A stretch of DNA of 64,000 nt from the NCBI RefSeq assembly GCF_000375405.1, contig NZ_AQWS01000007.1, positions 1 to 64,000 on the forward strand, in the 5' to 3' direction. Below are positions 38,304 through 47,074 of this stretch, piece by piece (within the stretch, counting starts at the first letter, position 1; each line of letters begins with the position of its first letter). The notes beneath the pieces are model-generated. The model did no database searches. It was not told the origin of the DNA and worked only from the letters and a program-made list of their open reading frames with translations. A program made the position numbers and the translations under genes. The DNA comes from Bacteroides propionicifaciens DSM 19291 = JCM 14649 (GTDB taxonomy: Bacteria > Bacteroidota > Bacteroidia > Bacteroidales > Bacteroidaceae).

Positions 38304-39061
38304 AGTTGATTATTTATGGTAATTAAGATACCTAAATATACCGATAATTCGCAGAGAAGGAACATTGCACCGCAAGAATCTCCTGTATAGCCTTGAATTC
38401 TTTTTTTCAGTAGCGCTACTATGAGTACAAAGATTGCTATAGGGAAAAGAATAATCCACCAGCTTTGATAAGGAATGATGAACATAAAAGGAAATAGTCC
38501 CAATGGATACACCAGTAATGCAGTTTTCCAGTTCATCTTATCGTAGACAACCTTAGCCTTACTGGTCTCTTGTGTACGAGCATAAGGCAGAACTTTATTA
38601 ATATGCGAAGCAACGAGTTTAGCCAACGGATCTGATATAAATATCATAGCCATTGCCATATCAGTATCCACACTATAAAGACAGGAAAATAAGAGTATAA
38701 AGTAAATCACATGAGTAAGTACTCCGTAAGTTCCAATATGTGAGTCCTTCATAATCTCCAATACACGTGTTCTAGTGCTACCTCCTCCTAATCCATCCAT
38801 GAAGTCGGATAGTCCATCTTCGTGTAAAGCACCCGTTATAAGTACTCTAGAGGCAATAGCTAAGATTATAGCGACCGAGTAAGGCAGAATCATACTCGTA
38901 AGCCCAAGAGTTAATGCCATGACTCCACCAGTCAGCCAACCAGCCAGAGGCCAATAATTGATGACCTGTTTAAAGTATTGTGAAGGTATATTGAAGCATT
39001 TTAATTTATAAAAAGGGAATCTAGTAAAAAACAGAAGTGATGCGGCAATCTCTTTTAGCAT
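38300..39061 (-). CDS. cobS: Adenosylcobinamide-GDP ribazoletransferase (cobalamin synthase)
   Basis: A 253-residue integral membrane enzyme with five or six helices. The catalytic loop GALHEDGLSDFMDGLGGG holds the metal-binding DGxxDxxDG pattern, and GDSCGAMFLLCEL occurs near the C-terminus. It joins adenosylcobinamide-GDP to alpha-ribazole (phosphate). It lies one base from cobT and overlaps cobC. Confidence 0.94.
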   Translation of the reverse strand: MLKEIAASLLFFTRFPFYKLKCFNIPSQYFKQVINYWPLAGWLTGGVMALTLGLTSMILPYSVAIILAIASRVLITGALHEDGLSDFMDGLGGGSTRTRVLEIMKDSHIGTYGVLTHVIYFILLFSCLYSVDTDMAMAMIFISDPLAKLVASHINKVLPYARTQETSKAKVVYDKMNWKTALLVYPLGLFPFMFIIPYQSWWIILFPIAIFVLIVALLKKRIQGYTGDSCGAMFLLCELSVYLGILITINNQL

Positions 39062-39062
39062 A

Positions 39063-40103
39063 TCAAAAGTATTTTGTGACCTCTACAGTCTTAAATGAAC
39101 TCATCTCATTAATCATACGCACAGCAGAATCTACGATTGGATAAGCACAAAGTGCACCAGTTCCTTCTCCTAAGCGAAAACCGAGATTAAGAATTGGACA
39201 AGCATTTAAAGCTTTTAATACCGTACGGTGACCTGTCTCATTTCCTTCGTGTCCGTATATGGCATAATGTAGGACATTCGGATTGATTTTCGAAGCCATT
39301 AACATACAATTCGTCATAATGAACCCATCTACTAAAATAACCATTTTATTTTGTGCCGCCTCTAACATTGCACCAACAGTCATTACCATTTCGTAACCAC
39401 CAAAATACTGCATAACAGATAGAGCCGATCCATCTCCTGCGTAATTTTCGATTGCCCTAGATAAAACATCAAACTTATGGTCTAGGATATTCCCAGTATG
39501 ATCACTTCCTGCACCTATACACTCCTTGAGTGGCACTCCTGTTAGGAGATGCATCCACAGTGCCGATGAAGAGGTATTTGTTATTCCCATTTCACCCAAG
39601 GCCAATATATTTGACCCTTTATCAAAGCACATCTTGGCGCACTCAGCTCCAAAACTAATTGCCTCATCCATTTCTTGGCTTGTCATGGCCGATTCGTAGA
39701 GATAGTTTTTAGTTTGCTTACTTATTTTATGCTGTATGAGCGAAGGATTGGTGAAGCTCAGATCATAGTTAATCCCTGCATCCACTACATATAACTCAAA
39801 GCCATGTTGGCGAGCCAAGAAATTGACACCTGCTCCACCAGACAAGAAGTTTAACAGCATTTGATAGGTTATCTCCTGTGGTGAAAGACTTATATTCTCT
39901 ACTGCTACACCATGGTCAGCTGCAAAAACAAGGTGATGAGGTGAGCGAAGACTTGGGCTTAGCGTATTTTGTATCCAGCCTACTTGTAGGGCTAGGTCTT
40001 CGAGTTTACCGAGTGAGCCCAAAGGCTTAGTCAGGTTATTGATTTTATCTTGAAGTTGGGGAATGATTTTATCGTCTGGTTTCTTAATATTAAATTCCTT
40101 CAT
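39063..40103 (-). CDS. cobT: Nicotinate-nucleotide--dimethylbenzimidazole phosphoribosyltransferase
   Basis: A 346-residue CobT. Typical segments: KINNLTKPLGSLGKLEDLAL, VFAADHGVAVENISLSPQEIT, LALGEMGITNTSSSALW and LNLGFRLGEGTGALCA with the catalytic Glu. It activates the lower-ligand base as its alpha-riboside 5'-phosphate. It lies two bases after cobU in the operon. The base actually used cannot be read from sequence; no bluB or bza genes are present in this window. Confidence 0.95.
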   Translation of the reverse strand: MKEFNIKKPDDKIIPQLQDKINNLTKPLGSLGKLEDLALQVGWIQNTLSPSLRSPHHLVFAADHGVAVENISLSPQEITYQMLLNFLSGGAGVNFLARQHGFELYVVDAGINYDLSFTNPSLIQHKISKQTKNYLYESAMTSQEMDEAISFGAECAKMCFDKGSNILALGEMGITNTSSSALWMHLLTGVPLKECIGAGSDHTGNILDHKFDVLSRAIENYAGDGSALSVMQYFGGYEMVMTVGAMLEAAQNKMVILVDGFIMTNCMLMASKINPNVLHYAIYGHEGNETGHRTVLKALNACPILNLGFRLGEGTGALCAYPIVDSAVRMINEMSSFKTVEVTKYF

Positions 40104-40105
40104 GT

Positions 40106-40618
40106 TTACTTTATTTTGACGGGTATGCCCGAGACCATTAGTGTGACTTCATCTGCTCTCTGAGCGATGTATTGGTTTAGCCAACCTTGGAGATCGGCGA
40201 ATTTGCGTTGGATGGTATTTATTGACATTTCACCCATGCCAATTTCATTAGTGACAAAGATGAAATGGGCATCTTGCTGAGTCAATTTATCAAACTCAGC
40301 TTTGAGCCCTTCGAGCGATGCACTAACATCCGAATCTAGGTCGTAAAAAAAGTTTGTAGCCCATAGGGTAATGCAATCAATCAGTACAACTTGATTCGAA
40401 ACATCGTGTGTGCTCATAAATTTCTCTTCTTCGATATTAATCCAAGATTGAGCAGCTCGATTGGCCTTATGTAAAGCTATACGTTGGCGATGCTCTTCGT
40501 CCCAAACTCTCGATGTAGCTAGGTAGATAGGTTTTTCTGCTAGAGATAAAGCCAACTTTTCGGCATGAGAACTTTTACCTGAACGTTGGCCTCCTGTGAT
40601 TAAATGTATCTTTCTCAT
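40106..40618 (-). CDS. cobU: Adenosylcobinamide kinase / adenosylcobinamide-phosphate guanylyltransferase
   Basis: A 170-residue CobU. The P-loop is ITGGQRSGKSSHAEKLA at the N-terminus. The GMP-accepting His lies in RIALHKANRAAQSW, and FVTNEIGMGEMSINTIQRKF is the conserved later motif. It phosphorylates adenosylcobinamide and adds GMP before CobS acts. It overlaps the cbiGF stop by four bases. Confidence 0.94.
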   Translation of the reverse strand: MRKIHLITGGQRSGKSSHAEKLALSLAEKPIYLATSRVWDEEHRQRIALHKANRAAQSWINIEEEKFMSTHDVSNQVVLIDCITLWATNFFYDLDSDVSASLEGLKAEFDKLTQQDAHFIFVTNEIGMGEMSINTIQRKFADLQGWLNQYIAQRADEVTLMVSGIPVKIK

Positions 40619-42432
40619 TTTCTGAATAGATGCTTAAATTGGTGAGCATAAAGTTTTGATAGTCCTTTGCGGTTATCAATGGCTTCACCCACAACAATCA
40701 TTGTGGTTAATGTCAAATTATTCTCGTTAATAATCTTTGCTAAGTCTTTTAACTCCCCTCTAAAAATGCGTTGATCTTTCCATGTTAGCTTATAACATGC
40801 TGCTACAGGTGTGTTTTCAGGATAATGCTCTAGCAATTCATCTTGCACTTTTTGAGCAATAGTAGCACTCAAGAAGATACACATCGTACTCTGTGACTTG
40901 GCTAGCATATGAAGTTGCTCCTTTTCGGGCATTGGAGTTCTACCTTCACCACGAGTTAAGATGATTGTCTGAACTTTTTCGGGAATAGTAAACTGAGAGC
41001 GAAGCTCAGCAGCAGCAGCCTGAAAAGACGAAATGCCAGGAGTGATATGATATGACATATTATATTCATCGAAGAAAGCCATTTGCTCTTGGATAGCGCC
41101 ATAGATACAAGGGTCACCCGTATGAAGTCTTACAACTAGTAGGTTGCGGTCATAGAATTCTTTCATGAGGTTGAACTGTTCTTCTAGGTTCATACTCGCC
41201 GAACTGCGTACTACAGCACTTGCTTTGGCATAGTGTGTGAGTTCTACTGGAACCAAGCTGCCAGCATAAAGAATTAAGTCAGCCTCTTCAAGAAAACGTT
41301 TTCCTTTTACCGATACGAGTTCCGGGTCACCAGGGCCTGCACCTACAATCTCAATATGTCCTTGTCGGATGGCTTTTCTGTCAATGGCTAGAGCAAATGT
41401 AAAATCGTTACCTTCCGAAAGCTTTCCTTTCTGTTTTCCTATTACAAGCAATCCGTCTTGAGCACTATTAATTGCTGAGGCTTCCGATACGCTAGGGGAG
41501 CTGGTTACCTCCTCCACTTTTTGAGAAGGGTTTGGTGTCTTAATATCCTTAAGTTCGTCAGCCGTATAGATATAAATAGGAAGATTGCCCAACTGTTGCG
41601 CTAAGTCTTTGAGTAGTACTTCGTCTCGCTTCAAGTCGATGGTTGATAGACTAGCAATTGATTCAATCGCAATATTATTGCTTGTAATGTAGTGCTTGAT
41701 ATAATCTGAAACTCCTGCTGGATTACACTCTTTGCGACAACCCATACCCAAATGGAATACTTTAGGATGATAATATATTGTTGGAACATCTGAGCTTTCG
41801 TACTTGAATGGTGATACAATGATAAGCAGTTCATAATGGCTCAAATCAATCTTATCCCATTGATAATAGATGTCAACGTGTTCTGGCTTGGTTCTTTCTA
41901 GGTGAACAGTTCCAGCATCTTTTGAGTCGATAAATAGGGCTGTTTTCTTCTTGTTTACAAATAGTGTTATTGGATGGTTGAGATGTTTGGCATTAGTCTT
42001 TAGAGTCCAGTTATACTTAGTACCGATGGTGTCTAAGGCCCAAACGTTTGTATTGTCGCTTTGGGTAGTTATGACAGGGTTAGCTCCTAGGATATGGGCT
42101 ATTTGCTTAGTAAGGCCGTTAGCACCTCCTACATGTCCTGAAAGAAGCGAAACTATGTTTTTGCCCGTACTGTCCATGCAAAGAACTGCAGGGTCTGTAT
42201 ATTTATCTTGAATATGTGGTGCAATCAGGCGTACACAGATTCCTATCGCTCCGATAAAGATTAGTGAATCTGCTTCTTTAAAGCCAAACTCCACGATATC
42301 TTCGAGTGAATTCATAGAAGTGACACCCGTAAGTTTGTGTTTTGAATAGATGGCTGAACCTATTAAGCTCTGTTCTATAGTTTGTGCTAATGTTAGAGCT
42401 GATTCTGAGGTGAGAATAATAATGTGTTTCAT
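40615..42432 (-). CDS. cbiGF: CbiG-CbiF fusion: cobalt-precorrin-5A hydrolase and cobalt-precorrin-4 C11-methyltransferase
   Basis: A 605-residue bifunctional protein. Residues 1-315 are CbiG (LIFIGAIGICVRLIAPHIQDKYTDPAVLCMD spanning about 58-88; SLLSGHVGGANGLTKQIA; FHLGMGCRKECNPAGV). A Ser/Glu-rich linker covers about 298-335. Residues about 355-605 are a CbiF/CobM methylase (HIEIVGAGPGDPELVSVKGK; VVRLHTGDPCIYGAIQEQ; YHITPGISSFQAAAAEL). CbiF methylates C11; CbiG opens the lactone and releases the two-carbon unit, so fusion pairs consecutive steps of ring contraction. CbiG confirms the anaerobic route. Confidence 0.95.
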   Translation of the reverse strand: MKHIIILTSESALTLAQTIEQSLIGSAIYSKHKLTGVTSMNSLEDIVEFGFKEADSLIFIGAIGICVRLIAPHIQDKYTDPAVLCMDSTGKNIVSLLSGHVGGANGLTKQIAHILGANPVITTQSDNTNVWALDTIGTKYNWTLKTNAKHLNHPITLFVNKKKTALFIDSKDAGTVHLERTKPEHVDIYYQWDKIDLSHYELLIIVSPFKYESSDVPTIYYHPKVFHLGMGCRKECNPAGVSDYIKHYITSNNIAIESIASLSTIDLKRDEVLLKDLAQQLGNLPIYIYTADELKDIKTPNPSQKVEEVTSSPSVSEASAINSAQDGLLVIGKQKGKLSEGNDFTFALAIDRKAIRQGHIEIVGAGPGDPELVSVKGKRFLEEADLILYAGSLVPVELTHYAKASAVVRSSASMNLEEQFNLMKEFYDRNLLVVRLHTGDPCIYGAIQEQMAFFDEYNMSYHITPGISSFQAAAAELRSQFTIPEKVQTIILTRGEGRTPMPEKEQLHMLAKSQSTMCIFLSATIAQKVQDELLEHYPENTPVAACYKLTWKDQRIFRGELKDLAKIINENNLTLTTMIVVGEAIDNRKGLSKLYAHQFKHLFRK

Positions 42433-42437
42433 TAATT

Positions 42438-43625
42438 CTATTTATTTGTGGCTTTCATCACGAGAATTGGATTGTATTCGTCTACTTGAATACTAACTTC
42501 TTCTGTAATCTGTAACCCTATATTTTTAATTGCTTGTTTAAATAAGTTTTGACTATCCAATGACACGGAGTTAAAAACAATGCAGGCGTTAGGTGCCATA
42601 CGTTGTTTAACTAGCTCAAGAATTTCTATGAGTTTTCCTCCATGTCCACCAATAAATATGGCTTCGGGTGCAGGGATATCCGTTAAATCTTGTTGAGTGA
42701 AATCACCAATATAATAGTCGATGCCTGGTGTTCCCCATTTCTGACTATTCTTCTCAATAAGCTCTTCACCCTCTAGTCGTTGCTCAAAGGCGATGACTTT
42801 GAGGTGAGGAAACTGTAGTTTGGCTTCAATTGATACTGACCCAGTACAAAATCCAACATCCCAAAATACTGCTTTAGATCTTAGATCAAGCAGACTGAGC
42901 GAGAGCAATCGAATCGGCATCTTGGTAATCATATTTGCCCTATTATTGAGTAGATGGAACTCACTATTTGGTAGTCCAAAAGGTCGAGGACGAGTTTGCT
43001 TCTGTTGAAGTATTATATTGTTTGGGTAGCTAAACTCTTTGCCGACAACTTCTGCTATTGGCCATGTGCTAACCTTTTCACGCTCTTCATTGCCCAACAG
43101 TTCACCAACGACCATTTCATAGTTGTCGTACCCATAATCTAGCATTCGCTTTGCAATGGTCGAGGGTGTATGCGTTTTTCTATCGGTAAGTACACCCAAA
43201 AGAGGATACCCCGTAATGAGTGCTTCATCAAACTTATCCCAAGGACGACCTGTAAGCGAAACAATATGCATATCCTGATAGGGGAGCTTAAGTCGATGAG
43301 CCAAGAGTTGTAATGAATTAAAGCTTGGGTATACTTCGACTTCTGCCTCTGGAAACTCGCGGATAATTGTATTGGCTAGTCCGAAAAATAGTGGGTCACC
43401 AGAAGCAAAAACCACAAGTGTCTCATGGAGCTTATACTGTTCGAATACCTTAGCAAGAGGAACGGTAACCTCGATCCATTGGCCTGCTTCCGGAAGTAAA
43501 TCGGTCATGATTTCTCTATGTCTTTTGCCTCCAGAGAAGATTATATTTTGACTAATGATGGACTTAACCTTACTTGTTAGTTCTTGCCTTTGGTTATCGT
43601 CGATGCCGATGATGTAAAACTTCAT
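42438..43625 (-). CDS. cbiET: CbiE-CbiT fusion: cobalt-precorrin-7 C5- and cobalt-precorrin-6B C15-methyltransferase
   Basis: A 395-residue CobL-type protein. Residues 1-200 are the CbiE methylase (ETLVVFASGDPLFFGLANTI; MHIVSLTGRPWDKFDEALI). Residues about 215-395 are CbiT with a Rossmann SAM site (AVFWDVGFCTGSVSIEAKLQFP, where most relatives have DVGAGTGSVSIEA) and PEAIFIGGHGGKLIEILELV. It adds methyls at C5 and C15 and decarboxylates the C12 acetate. The unusual Phe-Cys in the SAM loop is a change to note but the fold seems intact. Confidence 0.94.
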   Translation of the reverse strand: MKFYIIGIDDNQRQELTSKVKSIISQNIIFSGGKRHREIMTDLLPEAGQWIEVTVPLAKVFEQYKLHETLVVFASGDPLFFGLANTIIREFPEAEVEVYPSFNSLQLLAHRLKLPYQDMHIVSLTGRPWDKFDEALITGYPLLGVLTDRKTHTPSTIAKRMLDYGYDNYEMVVGELLGNEEREKVSTWPIAEVVGKEFSYPNNIILQQKQTRPRPFGLPNSEFHLLNNRANMITKMPIRLLSLSLLDLRSKAVFWDVGFCTGSVSIEAKLQFPHLKVIAFEQRLEGEELIEKNSQKWGTPGIDYYIGDFTQQDLTDIPAPEAIFIGGHGGKLIEILELVKQRMAPNACIVFNSVSLDSQNLFKQAIKNIGLQITEEVSIQVDEYNPILVMKATNK

Positions 43626-44569
43626 AATATACTGATATAAATTGCCAAAATTATAATTACTGATAAAGCCTCAACCCCTCGGTTGATTTTTAGTGCCTTT
43701 TGCATATCTAATGTTGTCAAACTTCGCGGGTTCTCTCCGATAAAGGGTTTCTCTACTAGTTTGCCATGATAGACATTTGGACCTCCAAATTGTGTGTCTA
43801 AGATTCCTGCTAATGCCGACTCGGGATAGCCCGAGTTAGGGCTTAAGTGATTTTTGCGATATTTCCTTACAAAGCCAATTAGGCTTAGCTTATTACTTAC
43901 TAAAAGCATAAGTAGAGCAGTAATCCGAGCTGGAATATAGTTGACTATATCGTCGATATGAGCAGCCCAACAACCGAAGTCTTTATACTTTTCATTTTTA
44001 TAGGCTATCATAGAGTCTTGCGTATTGATTATTTTGTAGGTTAGCATGCCTGGCAGACCTAGAAGGGCAAACCAAAAGAGTGGAGCAACAACTCCGTCGC
44101 TTAGATTCTCAGCAAGTGTTTCGAGTGCTCCTGTGCGGATTGCTTGAGGGGAGAGCTGTGAGGTGTCTCTACCAACGATTCTTGAGAGTTGCTTTCTGCC
44201 TTTATCAACCGATTCATCAGTTGCTTGGAAAACCATGCTAACCTCTTGGCAGAGTGTTTTACCTGCCAAACAATAAAAGACTCCAATTGCTGTTATAGCA
44301 AAAGTAAGGTAAGGACTGATTTTGGTCAGAAACTCCAAGGTAAAATAAGAAATTATAAAGCAACCAATACAAAGGCTAAGTGTAAGTATAGCACCTTTGA
44401 GTTTGCGACGATTTCCTTTATTGAGTTTTTTGTCTCCCCAAGCAATAAGCTTTCCAAAGCCTACTACGGGATGCGGTAGGTAAGCTGGATCACCAAGAAT
44501 AAGGTCGAGTAACCAACCTAAAGCCAGTGGTAAAATCGTGAGTAAAAGTAGCGAGTTGGTTAAATCCAT
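43622..44569 (-). CDS. cbiB: Adenosylcobinamide-phosphate synthase
   Basis: A 315-residue membrane protein (called CobD in aerobic pathways). Segments LGWLLDLILGDPAYLPHPVVGFGKLI, GALETLAENLSDGVVAPLFWFALLG (about 145-170) and TQFGGPNVYHG are family hallmarks, with several helices. It attaches (R)-1-amino-2-propanol phosphate to adenosylcobyric acid. It overlaps the upstream decarboxylase gene by 10 bases, matching the functional coupling between the two products. Confidence 0.94.
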   Translation of the reverse strand: MDLTNSLLLLTILPLALGWLLDLILGDPAYLPHPVVGFGKLIAWGDKKLNKGNRRKLKGAILTLSLCIGCFIISYFTLEFLTKISPYLTFAITAIGVFYCLAGKTLCQEVSMVFQATDESVDKGRKQLSRIVGRDTSQLSPQAIRTGALETLAENLSDGVVAPLFWFALLGLPGMLTYKIINTQDSMIAYKNEKYKDFGCWAAHIDDIVNYIPARITALLMLLVSNKLSLIGFVRKYRKNHLSPNSGYPESALAGILDTQFGGPNVYHGKLVEKPFIGENPRSLTTLDMQKALKINRGVEALSVIIILAIYISIL

Positions 44570-45570
44570 TTTTGAATCGCTTGAATTAGTTCTGTATTTG
44601 CCTCTTCTGTTTGTGAGGCTATTCTAAAGTGTTGAGGGGATAGCCCTCTGAAATTACTAGCATCTCGAATAAGGAATCCCTTCGAATCCAATAAATAAGT
44701 TTTTAGTTCAGATGCAGTTCTTGTTTCGTCTTTAATTCGGCAGAGAAAAAAATGCGTCTGAGAGCCTTGTACCTCTAACCCTTCTGTTTGTGATAGTTGT
44801 TCGTAAAGTCTTTTGGCTCGACTCATGTGGGTCGAAATATCCACTAAGTTGGTGTAGTGAGTTTCAAGAAACTTCCCAGCTTCTATAGCGAGCTGATTGA
44901 CCGACCAAGGCATTTTATAGCTTTTAATCTTTTCAACTAGTCGAGCTGTAGCGCTAAAATAGCCTAACCTAAGTCCTGGAATAGCAAAGTGCTTTGTTAG
45001 AGAGTGTAGTAGGATTAAGTTATCATACTCAATAGCTTCAGATAAGCTAAAAAGCTCTTCACGACTAAATTGTTCGTAGGACTGGTCAATTATCAAAACT
45101 GTATTTTGATGAGCACTCAAGAAGCTACGGATTTCAGCCTTTTTATAAACCTTTCCTGTTGGGTTATTGGGGTTACATAGCCAAACCAATTCAGTATCGT
45201 AAGGTATATCAGTTAAATTGGTGTAGAAGCTAAGCGCATGACTATTAAGTCGGCAAGCATCTTCGTATTCGCTAAATGTTGGAATTACCACCGCAGTTCT
45301 AGATTCTCTAAAGCTTTGAGCAATCAGATAAATGGCTTCTGTCGCTCCATTGGTGACGCAAATATTCTGGGGTAGAACAGAGTTCTTTTGGGCAATCAAG
45401 TCTGCAAACGATGTCGCATCAGGCTCAGGATAGGAGTGTATCTGATTGATTTTTTCAATCAGATGCGCTCTCAGCTCAGAGAGATCTTGCAAAGTGTCTA
45501 CATTCGAACTGAAATTACATTTTATTTCAGCCGATTGGTTGTATATATCATCACCGTGTCCTTGAATCAT
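44560..45570 (-). CDS. cobD: L-threonine-O-3-phosphate decarboxylase
   Basis: A 336-residue class-I/II PLP enzyme. It begins MIQGHGDDIYNQSAEIKCNF, has the nucleotide region NICVTNGATEAIYLIAQSF, LVWLCNPNNPTGKVY, and the PLP lysine in LHSLTKHFAIPGLRLGYFSA. It resembles histidinol-phosphate aminotransferases, but its length and its position directly before cbiB support the cobalamin enzyme that makes aminopropanol phosphate from threonine phosphate. No fused threonine kinase domain is present. Confidence 0.9.
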   Translation of the reverse strand: MIQGHGDDIYNQSAEIKCNFSSNVDTLQDLSELRAHLIEKINQIHSYPEPDATSFADLIAQKNSVLPQNICVTNGATEAIYLIAQSFRESRTAVVIPTFSEYEDACRLNSHALSFYTNLTDIPYDTELVWLCNPNNPTGKVYKKAEIRSFLSAHQNTVLIIDQSYEQFSREELFSLSEAIEYDNLILLHSLTKHFAIPGLRLGYFSATARLVEKIKSYKMPWSVNQLAIEAGKFLETHYTNLVDISTHMSRAKRLYEQLSQTEGLEVQGSQTHFFLCRIKDETRTASELKTYLLDSKGFLIRDASNFRGLSPQHFRIASQTEEANTELIQAIQKWI

Positions 45571-47073
45571 TTACTCAGTCTCCTTTAAAATTTTATACAC
45601 TAGCTCCATATCGACATGTTTGCGTACATGAGCTGCCAATTTATCGTATTGTTGATTCTTGAAAGCTTCAATATCTAGGGGTTCAGCATTAAGCTTTTCG
45701 CTATAAGGAGCGAGTAGGTATTCGATTACAGATGAGTTGTCGAGAATCCCGTGAATATAGGTTCCAAAGCACTTCTCATTTAGAAAGTAGCCGTCAGTTG
45801 TGCCATCTAATTTGCGATTGACAGGCGAATCATTGGCTTCTTCTGTGGGGGAGGTAGTACCCATATGGATTTCGTACCCCTTGCAGTGTGCTTGGGTTTG
45901 ATCTAGAAAATTAAACTCGACTTGTCGGGTAACCTTCTCATCTCCAAGTTCTGTTATAACCGGTAATAAGTTAAGTCCAGGGAAACGTTTAATCTCGCCT
46001 TCGACTTGATTGGTGTCACATACTTCTAAGCCCATCATCTGGTAGCCGCCACAAATTCCCACTACGGTGACTCCATTTTTATGTGCTTTTATGATACTTT
46101 GGGCTACGCCATTCTTTCGGATCTCGTAAAGGTCAGAAATAGTATTTTTAGTACCTGGTATTAAAATAATATCTGCCTTCTTAATCTCTTCGGTATTATT
46201 GGAGTAGAACAGGTGTACACGAGGATCTCTCTCCAAAACATTAAAGTCGGTGTAGTTGGATAGGTGTTTGAGTAAAACTACCACTATATTTATTTTTCCC
46301 TCAGTAGCCAAACGACTTTTTGTTTCCAACGTAACCGAATCTTCCTCTTCGATATGAATATCGGTATAGTGAGGAATTACACCTAGAACAGGAATCTTAC
46401 ATAAGTCTTCTATAATCTTGATTCCCGATTCAAAGAGTTTAATGTCTCCTCTGAACTTGTTAATAATAACACCTTTTAAATGTTTACGCTCTTGGGGAGT
46501 CATGAGCATGACTGTTCCGTAGATAGAAGCAAATACACCACCTCTATCTATATCGGCCACTAAGACAACAGCTGCATTGGCATGAATAGCCATAGACATA
46601 TTTACTAAATCGACCTCACGCAGATTAATTTCTGCAATGCTACCAGCACCTTCCATAACGATGGGATTATAGTTTGTAGCGAGTCTGTCAAAAGCATCGT
46701 TTACAGCTTTACGTAGTTCTGATCGACCTTCTTTGCGGAAGTATGATTGGGCAGATTGATTGCCTGCTACTTTGCCATTAAGAACGAGTTGCGAACTCTT
46801 GTTCCCTGTTGGTTTAAGCAATATAGGGTTCATGTCAGTTTGACAAGGCACCACTGCGGCCTCAGCCTGTACTGCTTGTGCTCGGCCAATCTCTAATCCA
46901 TCGGCAGTGATAAAAGAGTTTAAGGCCATGTTTTGTGCCTTAAATGGAGCTGGCCTATAGCCGTCTTGAAGGAATATCCGACAGAACGCTGTAGCAACAA
47001 TACTCTTGCCTACATCACTTCCTGTACCTCCAAGCATGAATGGTCTTAGTTTTGAATCTTTTCTATCTGTCAT
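45571..47073 (-). CDS. cbiP: Cobyric acid synthase
   Basis: A 500-residue glutamine-dependent amidotransferase (CobQ/CbiP). The ATP-binding half begins MLGGTGSDVGKSIVATAFCR. The class-I glutaminase half has the Cys in VVGICGGYQMMGLEV and His in TYIHGILDN. The start is placed at ATG 47073, preceded by the ribosome-site-like AGGAAGAG and one base past the cbiHC stop. A longer in-frame extension upstream would overlap cbiHC and adds nothing conserved. It amidates the b, d, e and g carboxylates. It directly abuts cobD. Confidence 0.95.
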   Translation of the reverse strand: MTDRKDSKLRPFMLGGTGSDVGKSIVATAFCRIFLQDGYRPAPFKAQNMALNSFITADGLEIGRAQAVQAEAAVVPCQTDMNPILLKPTGNKSSQLVLNGKVAGNQSAQSYFRKEGRSELRKAVNDAFDRLATNYNPIVMEGAGSIAEINLREVDLVNMSMAIHANAAVVLVADIDRGGVFASIYGTVMLMTPQERKHLKGVIINKFRGDIKLFESGIKIIEDLCKIPVLGVIPHYTDIHIEEEDSVTLETKSRLATEGKINIVVVLLKHLSNYTDFNVLERDPRVHLFYSNNTEEIKKADIILIPGTKNTISDLYEIRKNGVAQSIIKAHKNGVTVVGICGGYQMMGLEVCDTNQVEGEIKRFPGLNLLPVITELGDEKVTRQVEFNFLDQTQAHCKGYEIHMGTTSPTEEANDSPVNRKLDGTTDGYFLNEKCFGTYIHGILDNSSVIEYLLAPYSEKLNAEPLDIEAFKNQQYDKLAAHVRKHVDMELVYKILKETE

Positions 47074-47074
47074 T